From Haberlea rhodopensis (lineage: Eukaryota > Streptophyta > Magnoliopsida > Lamiales > Gesneriaceae), in assembly GCA_907163345.1 (NCBI GenBank), contig CAJQUN010000138.1:744001-808000 (forward strand): a stretch of DNA of 64,000 nt, in the 5' to 3' direction. Position numbers and translations under genes: made by a program. Shown here in pieces: positions 57,331 through 64,000 of this stretch; within the stretch, counting starts at the first letter, position 1, and each line of letters opens with the position of its first letter. The notes beneath the pieces were generated by a model. That model was not told the origin of the DNA. It did no database searches and saw only the letters and a program-made list of their open reading frames with translations.

Positions 57331-59012
57331 TGTAAGGACCCCCGTGCCCTTAACCCGATATTAGTGTATTAAGCCATACAATAGTGCATATAATCATGCT
57401 ATCATGGGGAAAACCATATGCAAGTGCAACACTATATGCTATCCAGAAAATTTCTTGCATTCAATCCACATAATATTCAATTTCCCCAAACAAGATTATT
57501 TATATAACATGCACCCTCATAATACACTAACATGCTCTTAGTTCATTTAGCAGTTCCGTATTTAATTGCATGCAAACCATAAATGAATAGAGAAGAGCCG
57601 TAGCCCATTTATACATTCCATATACACTTAAAATGTACTCACATAAGAGCACCCAATGAACACGCGTGTATCTAATGTATAAAACACTCCACCGGATACC
57701 GTTACTGGCACTTCAATCCTGGAAGTACCTCCCAAGCACAGCTCGATCTCAACTCTGGATCTATGCACTTGTTCCACCAGCTCTGGTACCTCGATCCTGG
57801 AAGTACCTCAAATCAACAGTCCGAGCTCAACTCCAAAGCTACTGCTACACCTGTATCACCTATCCCAACAGAGACAGCCCCCACACGGGGTGAGCATACC
57901 AATACCACCAATCCAATAATCAAAACATTGCAATTCATAATTTACAGAATGTAAATGCCATAATTTAAATGATACTCCCTGGATGGTAACACCCTCATCC
58001 GGGATCCCCTGTATTGTCCCTGTTCTCAAAATAACCAAACTCATCAAATTCCCAAAGCCAGTTGATCGTCACATAGATTAACTAATACCATTCTGTTATG
58101 CCAGTTCCATAATCAATATGATAAAATCATTATATTAAAAGATCATAAATATCACATATATCAATTCAATGATTCCATGTTCCTATTTCATTGCTCGCTC
58201 CACAATAGCGGCATTCTAAACCCCGCGCACGCTCAACACTACCGGCGTCATAACCGATGGTCGCTCAACGGCGACAGCATCCCAAATCATTGCTCGCTCA
58301 ATAGCGGCACCGTGTGGTTCCCATGTATAACCATTTGACACAAATATCGTTTACCGTGCATATCGCTAGCCATTTATAGCAAATATCGTGTACCATGCAT
58401 TTCAACGCCTATTTGATGTAATTACCACCCACCACGTATTTCAATGTCCATATCATGCGATTATTACACCCCATGTGTTTCAGTGCCCATTTAATGCAAT
58501 TATCACATACCATGCATTTTATAGTTGCAACATTATAATAGGCTATGCTCGTACGTCATACGTACCTTAAGTCTCCGTAGTTCGAGTCCGACCTCGCCTG
58601 AGTCCCACGACCCGATGAATCATGTGCTATTACATAAATAGTTCACAATTAAACACAAGCATGCAACCACGTGCCCACGCACGTTCATAATCCCCAACCA
58701 TATCATCAATCCATGACGATTACCAAAATAAAAGCCCCCCGGCTAAGCATGCATAATACCCAAAGTATACCATTTAACAAGTTGAAAGATAGCCAAGAAT
58801 TCAACCGAGAATTCCATTTTATCAAACTTTGGCTCCAACCAATCCATTTTAAAAGTATAGCATTCCCATTGGAATGTAGACATTGCCCCGGAAACGGCCC
58901 CTTTAAACCTTGATTCCAAAATCCCGACATTTTCCAAAAATTCACAAAAACAAAAATCCTTCGGGTGGCGATCGATCGCCATTTACATCGCGATCGATCG
59001 CCACAGTCCAGT
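57331..59012 (-). repeat. Element H 5' LTR, truncated inside its GATC array
   Basis: Closely matches the H 3' LTR from 32247 to about 33931, including GTACGT-CAT-ACGTAC at 58551-58565. Homology ends after CAGTCCAGTGG (about 59012); the U3 and promoter are missing and the sequence becomes a plus-strand J-type LTR. Only the first two array sites (58969, 58991) belong to H. Confidence 0.85.
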
Positions 59013-59026
59013 GGAACAGGGCTGCT

Positions 59027-59220
59027 CGATCGATCGAAATCTGGGTCCGATCGATCGAGCGGGGCAGAGCCTGAACAAGGCGTGAAATGAGCTTACCGAT
59101 CGATCGGTGTGACGTCTCGATCGATTGATAAAATGTTTCGATCGATCGATGGAGGCAGTGCTTGGATGCCTATTTTCTCTTCACTTGGCGATCGATCGGG
59201 GCTTAGAGGGCGATCGATCG
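59027..59220. repeat. Phased GATCGATC array, J LTR (seven sites)
   Basis: Sites at 59027, 59048, 59097, 59118 (degenerate), 59139, 59189 and 59211: intervals 21, 49, 21, 21, 50, 22. The interval back to the last H site (58991) is 36, out of phase, at the chimeric junction. Confidence 0.9.
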
Positions 59221-59450
59221 CAAGGCATAAAATGTGGATTTTGGGATTTTGTTATAAATGATGATGTTTTTGGTAATGGTTCATTTATTGGCTTCTAATA
59301 TGGATTCATGTGATTGTGTAGAACCATCCCAGGTAGCCACACATCAAAGGAGATAAAGTCCCACGACATCTCCACTTTTGGAACTAAGGTACGTAGTGAG
59401 ACGTACGAGCATCGGACGGTAAAACGTATTTATTACGCTTTGATTTGGTT

Positions 59451-59590
59451 ATGCATTATGGTTGCATACATGGTCTTAATTATGCATTATGGTTGCATAC
59501 ATGATTGGATATGCATTATGGTTGCATATATGGTTGGTTATGCATTATGGTTGCATACATGGTTGGATATGCATTACGGTTGCATATTTA
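59451..59590 (+). repeat. TATGCA-loop-TGCATA hairpin repeats, J LTR
   Basis: Five units of TATGCATTATGGTTGCATA: TATGCA and TGCATA around the 7-nt loop TTATGGT (TTACGGT in the last), about 25-32 bp apart. The same units occur in E0 (24300-24420) with TTGTGGT and other loop variants. Confidence 0.85.
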
Positions 59591-60347
59591 TTGTGAGTCA
59601 AGATTATATTGCAGTGATGATAGAATACTTGCCGCCGTCATGTCAAAGCGATGATAGAATACTTGCTGCTGTCATATTTAGCGATGAAGAATATTTGCCG
59701 CAAATATGTCGAAGCAAAGGATAATGCCGCTGTCATATTGACGCGAGGGATATTATGCCGCTAATATGTCGAAGCGAGGGGTATTAATGCCGTTGTCATA
59801 TAAACGCGAGGGGTATTATGCCACTGATATAATAAGACTGGGAATTGGCCATTAGTATACACGGAATGGATACATGTCATGACATGCATGTTGGCATTAT
59901 AATCCTTTGATTATTATTGTGATACAGGGACAACCAAGGGAGCTTTTAAATGTGTTAAATACAGGAAGTGAATTGCATTTACGGTTTATGCATTGAATTA
60001 TGATCATATTATTGTGGATATGATTTATATACATTCTCATGGTTTTGGGGTTGTTCCTGTAGGTACTTTTGGGCGGAAGGGGCTAAGGCGGGTTGATGCG
60101 ATGAGCCAGTGAGGAGTGCTCTTGGTAGCAGGTTTATTCTTTTGCATAGTATCTACTCTAGGAGTAGTGTAAAGCTATAAGATTAGCATCCATTGGTTGG
60201 GAATCTAACTAATCCCTTTTGGAACTTTATTTTGGCACTGTAATTTAATAGCTCAGGGCATCAACACAACCTTTATACTCTGTTTATGCATGAAAATTTT
60301 TATTTACGCCTTAATCCGCACTTAAGGAACTAGGGTCCTTACATTAG

Positions 60348-60359
60348 TGGTATCAGACA
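60348..60359 (+). promoter_or_regulatory. Primer binding site of J, one base deleted
   Basis: TGGTATCAGACAG where the others have TGGTATCAGAGCAG. It is followed by GAGTGAAGGGTAGCCTT in the leader. Confidence 0.82.
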
Positions 60360-60553
60360 GTGGTTAGAGAACCCGGGATTGAGTGAAGGGTAGCCTTAGC
60401 ATGGTTAGCTAAGTGTTTACATTTGAGCATGTTTATACATGTGGCGCATATTGGTGTATAAACTGTTATACTAACATGCTTATTATCGTTCATGTTATCT
60501 AACGGCATAACATGTATATTGTATGGAATTGTTGTTAACCTTTGTATTACAAG

Positions 60554-61641
60554 ATGGCTGCTATGAATGCGGGGAACCTGAATGAAGAGGTTGGTGATGT
60601 TGGGAGCGTGAACGCTAGCATCGGTCAGGCAAATCCTTTACCCCCACCTGCTGTGGGCATGGAACCGGTTGCTCAATTACTACTACCAGGGGAGCTTAGC
60701 CTGACACAGTTTCTGACCTTCCACCCACCTATGTTTGAGGGAACAGAAACAGGGGAAGAGGCCGAAGAGTTGCTAGAGAGACTGGAACAGATCTTTGTAT
60801 CTGGGCCGTGTGCTACGACGGCATGGTTGAGATTGGCGGAATTTCAATTGGCAAAGAAGTCTTCTATGTGGTGGAAGACGACTGTGATGGAGTTGAGGGC
60901 TCAAGGCATGGTGGTCGACTGGACTCTATTCAGAACTCGGTTTTTAAACCGATACTTCTCGGCTGCGGCTAGACAATCAAAGGAGGATGAGTTTACGAAC
61001 TTGAAACAAGGGAACATGACAGTTTCAGACTATGCCATGCACTACTCATCCTTGTTGAGGTATGTTCCACACATTGCCACCAATGGACATGCAATGATGA
61101 GGAACTTTTTGAAGGGGTTGCGACCGGAACTATTTGATCGGGTGATTTCTAACAACCCGACATCCTTTGATGATGCACTTGTAAGAGCGGAGTTGGCAGA
61201 GATTGGGGTGAGTGCTTATACTGATACCGCACCCCCACCAGCCTCATCACAGAGATCCACATCAGAGAATCTGAGGCCACGGGGAGGATCTTTTAAGTCT
61301 CGAGGGACTTCTTCTTCTTCCCGTTTTAGCGAAAAGCGACCGGATGGCCGGAAACAAGGTGACCGGAGAGGTGGTGCATCTACCTTTGGAGGACCTGGTA
61401 GAGTTGGAGAGGTTAAGTGCAACTTTTGCGGAGGGCCGCATTTGATGCGTGATTGTTCTGCATGCTACATATGTGGCAAGTCAGGCCACATTGCTCAACG
61501 TTGCCCTAATCGTGAAGGCCAGACGACCTCAGGGAAGGTCGAGGGAGATTTTCTAGTGGTACAGTTCAGCAGAGGCCGCCGATGGTACCTCGACATGTGG
61601 GAGGACAGGCGATGGGGCCACCTCAGGGATAGATCTATGCA
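60554..61641 (+). pseudogene. gag: Element J gag, frameshifted after the knuckle
   Basis: ATG at 60554 (MAAMNAGNLNEEVGD); an in-frame ATG 12 bases upstream lies in the leader. Proline-rich N-terminus, capsid domain ([53 protein letters not shown]), Ser/Arg linker and intact knuckle CYICGKSGHIAQRC near 61460-61505. Near 61537 the frame is lost: the downstream PPMVPRHVGGQAMGPPQG lies in another frame, and near 61630 that frame has TAG where relatives have CAA or CAG. The gag frame itself runs to a chance stop near 61643. Confidence 0.88.
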
Positions 61642-63420
61642 TTGACCAGGGAACAGGCCGATGCAGCTCCTGAGGAGGTGATAGCGGGTACGTGCCTTTT
61701 ATTTACGTATGCTGCCTTTATTTTGATAGACACAGGTGCTTCGCACTCCTTTGTGTCTGCGGACTTTGTGGCGAGACATCATATGTGCACGTCTCCGTTA
61801 CCCACGTCTTTATTGGTCTCGACACCCACTGGAAGGAAAGTTGTTGCTGATCAGTTTCTGATGGACTGCCTCATTTATTTTGAGGGCAATGAGATAAAGG
61901 CAGATTTGATTGTTTTGGGTATGTCAGATTTCGACTGCATTGTGGGCATCGACATTCTGAACAGATATCAGGCAGTGGTAGATTGTCGACAGAGGACAGT
62001 ACGGTTCAGATCTCACTTGAGTTCAGTGGATTTTCTTTGGCAACGGTTCTCGTGCGAAGATCCGTTGATTTTGGCAATTAAAATGTCCCAATTATTGGAA
62101 CGTGGACACACGGGTTATATCATCTATGCCGTGGATATGTTGGGAAAGAGCAAAGAGTTAAGAGTTGAGGATATACCAGTGGTAGCGGAATTTGCCAATG
62201 TGTTCCCGGAGGAGATTCCAGGATTCCCACCGGCTAGGGAAGTCGAGTTTGGGATTGAGTTATTACCGGGGACATCCGCTATCTCTCGTGTACCTTACAG
62301 GATGGCGCCGGCAGAGTTGAGGGAATTGAAGGAGCAGTTACAGGAGCTCCTTGATAAAGGATATATACGCCCTAGCGTATCGCCTTGGGGCGCACCGGTT
62401 CTTTTTGTGAAGAAGAAGGATGGTTCGATGCGGTTGTGCATCGATTACCGGCAACTGAACAAGACCACGGTGAAGAATAAGTATCCTCTCCCAAGGATTG
62501 ATGATTTATTTGACCAGTTGCAAGGTACGAAGCTGTATAGCAAGATTGATTTGAGATCCGGGTACCACCAGATACGGGTCAGGGCGGAGGATGTACAAAA
62601 GACAGCATTTCGGACTCGGTATGGGCACTACGAGTTCTTGGTAATGCCGTTCGGTGTGACGAACTCCCCGGCTGTCTTTATGAGTTTGATGAATCGGGTG
62701 TTCCAACCCTATCTGGATCAGTTCGTCATTGTGTTTATTGACGACATTCTCATCAACTCCCGGAGCGAGGAAGAGCATGTGAAACACTTGAGGACGGTGC
62801 TCCAGATCCTCAGAGATCACCAATTATATGCCAAGCTCAGCAAGTGTGAGTTTTGGTTGAGCAGTGTAGTGTTTCTGGGGCATGTCATATCTAGCAGTGG
62901 GATTTCAGGGGACCCCAGGAAGATTGAGGCTGTGATGGAGTGGGCTGCACCCACTTCTGTACCCGAGATTCGAAGTTTCCTTGGTTTGGCTGGGTATTAC
63001 CGACGCTTCGTTGAGGGATTTTCTAAGATTGCTAAGCCACTGACACAGTTGACCGAAAAGGGAGTACCCTTCTTTTGGTCAGAGGCTTGCGAGGAGAGCT
63101 TCCAAGAGCTGAAGCACCGGTTGACCACGGCCCCTATATTGGTAATTCCCACGGAGAACAAGAGGTTTGTTCTATATACTGACGCATCACTTCAGGGCTT
63201 GGGATGTGTATTGATGCAAGATAAGCACGTGGTAGCTTATGCATCGAGGCAGTTGAAGCCGCATGAGGCTAGATACCCGGTCCATGATTTGGAGTTGGCG
63301 GCTATTATCTTTGCCCTGAAGATTTGGAGGCACTATCTGTATGGTACATCGTTTACCATATACACGGATCATAAGAGCCTAAAATTCTTGTTTACTCAGG
63401 CGGAGTTGAATATGCGTTAG
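61642..63420 (+). CDS. pol: Element J protease, reverse transcriptase and RNase H
   Basis: 592 codons. The ATG at 61642 is an internal methionine of the polyprotein (ALTREQA in other copies) and not a natural start. Protease [12 protein letters not shown] near 61725; [32 protein letters not shown] near 62497, MPFGVTNSP near 62645, [10 protein letters not shown] near 62740; RNase H YTDAS near 63176 and [11 protein letters not shown] near 63361. The catalytic Asp pair is present. It ends with TAG (63418-63420) where D' has CAG ([11 protein letters not shown]). Confidence 0.92.
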   Translation: MTREQADAAPEEVIAGTCLLFTYAAFILIDTGASHSFVSADFVARHHMCTSPLPTSLLVSTPTGRKVVADQFLMDCLIYFEGNEIKADLIVLGMSDFDCIVGIDILNRYQAVVDCRQRTVRFRSHLSSVDFLWQRFSCEDPLILAIKMSQLLERGHTGYIIYAVDMLGKSKELRVEDIPVVAEFANVFPEEIPGFPPAREVEFGIELLPGTSAISRVPYRMAPAELRELKEQLQELLDKGYIRPSVSPWGAPVLFVKKKDGSMRLCIDYRQLNKTTVKNKYPLPRIDDLFDQLQGTKLYSKIDLRSGYHQIRVRAEDVQKTAFRTRYGHYEFLVMPFGVTNSPAVFMSLMNRVFQPYLDQFVIVFIDDILINSRSEEEHVKHLRTVLQILRDHQLYAKLSKCEFWLSSVVFLGHVISSSGISGDPRKIEAVMEWAAPTSVPEIRSFLGLAGYYRRFVEGFSKIAKPLTQLTEKGVPFFWSEACEESFQELKHRLTTAPILVIPTENKRFVLYTDASLQGLGCVLMQDKHVVAYASRQLKPHEARYPVHDLELAAIIFALKIWRHYLYGTSFTIYTDHKSLKFLFTQAELNMR

Positions 63421-64000
63421 AGGAGATGGATGGATTTGCTCAAAGACTATGACTGTGAGATTGAGTACCATCCGGGGAAGGCGAACTTGACAGCAGATGC
63501 CTTGAGTCGGAAGGTGAAGAGTACTGCTGAGGAGGTCATGCATTTGTCGGCTATGATGACTTCATATTGCCATCTGGGTTATGACTTTGACGTAGATACA
63601 TCGCCTGTATATGTATCGACCTTATTGGCTGAGCCAGATATCTATGAGCATATCAGGAGAGCTCAGAGGACAGATGATGAGATTCAGATATGGTCATCAT
63701 TGGCACTTCAGGGGCAGCCATCAAAGTTTAGAGTGGCTGAGGATGGTTCTTTGAGACTTGATGACCGATGGGTAGTTCCATGTACGCCGGAGTTGCGTAG
63801 AGGAATCTTAGAGCGAGCTCATAGTAGCCGATTCAGTATCCACCCAGGAGGGAGGAAGATGTATAAGGACGTATGTGATCAGTTCTGGTGGAAGCGGATG
63901 AAGCATGATGTGATCGCTTTTGTCAAGAGGTGTTTGATCTGTCAGCATGTTAAGGCTGAGAGGCAGAGACCTGGTGGCGAGCTAAGGAGCTTAGAGATAC
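63421..64000 (+). pseudogene. pol: Element J RNase H end and integrase N-terminus, continues past window
   Basis: After the TAG the same frame is open to the window end with no ATG near its start. It encodes [31 protein letters not shown] and the integrase HHCC zinc domain (HPGGRKMYKD ... WWKRMKHDVI ... CLICQHVK) near 63840-63955. So the only break here is the single stop at 63418. The DDE core and tail lie beyond 64000. Confidence 0.88.

Larger units (their letters stand above)
59013..60343 (+). repeat. Element J 5' LTR, without U3
   Basis: GATC-type sites 59027-59220; GCTTCTAATATGG and GTAGAACCATCCCAGGTAG near 59291-59336; GTACGT inverted repeat 59389-59406; TATGCA hairpin repeats 59451-59590; AGCG/CGCT units to about 59820; acceptor-like TTGTTCCTGTAG/G ending at 60062; CTACTC/GAGTAG hairpin 60153-60167; end CCTTACA. 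No coding region. Confidence 0.87.
59013..64000 (+). mobile_element. Element J: Tekay-like Ty3/gypsy, 5' truncated, right end outside window
   Basis: 5' LTR from the array to 60343 (U3 lost at the H junction), PBS 60348-60359 with one base missing, gag from 60554, pol to the window end. It resembles B in pol and E0 in the LTR. Coding is broken by a frameshift near 61537 and stops near 61630 and 63418. Confidence 0.88.

Overview
The window is plant nuclear DNA made almost entirely of nested LTR retrotransposons. I find no host gene, tRNA, rRNA or CRISPR array. Intact polyproteins are of the Ty3/gypsy type: gag with CCHC knuckle, protease, reverse transcriptase, RNase H, HHCC/DDE integrase and a C-terminal chromodomain-like tail. 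Long LTRs (2.0-2.7 kb), a PBS matching the 3' end of initiator tRNA-Met (TGGTATCAGAGC) and a purine tract AGTAGGGGAGTA suggest the Tekay/Del chromovirus group of flowering plants. Two Ty1/copia-like LTRs are also present. The species cannot be named from this sequence.

Layout: 1-6251 is a minus-strand element (A) with 2.7 kb LTRs and a gene-less interior. It sits inside a related element (A2: 6252-9940 and 21794-22160). A2's LTR is split by autonomous element B (+, 9941-21788, TSD TGATT). B's gag is in turn split by an inverted LTR-gag fragment (C, 12450-15585). A2 lies in a plus-strand LTR (E0, 22161-25197) that also carries solo LTR F (22308-24172, TSD GTGTA). Next come an LTR end plus internal piece (M, 25198-25962), a copia LTR (L, 25963-27455), minus LTR pieces (G' and G, about 27800-30426), a second copia LTR (K, 30427-31813) and gene-less element H (32247-36388 and 55296 to about 59012). 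H's interior carries autonomous element D (-, 36389-55290, TSD CATTC), whose 5' LTR carries autonomous element D' (+, 43452-53077, TSD AATTT). From about 59013 to the window end is autonomous element J (+), fused to H within the LTR.

Every autonomous copy is damaged. B has the inverted insert, a frameshift and a stop. D has three frameshifts. D' has an approximately 300-bp foreign insert in gag and lacks one zinc knuckle, but its pol is open. J has a frameshift and two stops. A, A2, H and M have no coding capacity, yet keep the same PBS, a PPT and a pre-PPT hairpin, so they look like non-autonomous partners driven in trans.

The most interesting signal lies inside the LTRs. Most families carry an array of GATCGATC palindromes spaced by whole turns of the helix (about 21, 31, 41 or 51 bp). 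This is followed by a conserved AACCATCCCAGG module, then an invariant GTACGT-loop-ACGTAC inverted repeat that is also a good 5' splice-donor sequence, then a family-specific tandem array of small hairpins whose stems co-vary, then an acceptor-like TTGTCCTTGTAG/G, then a CTACTC-GAGTAG hairpin. This looks like a structured, possibly spliced, retrotransposon leader whose parts are exchanged between families.
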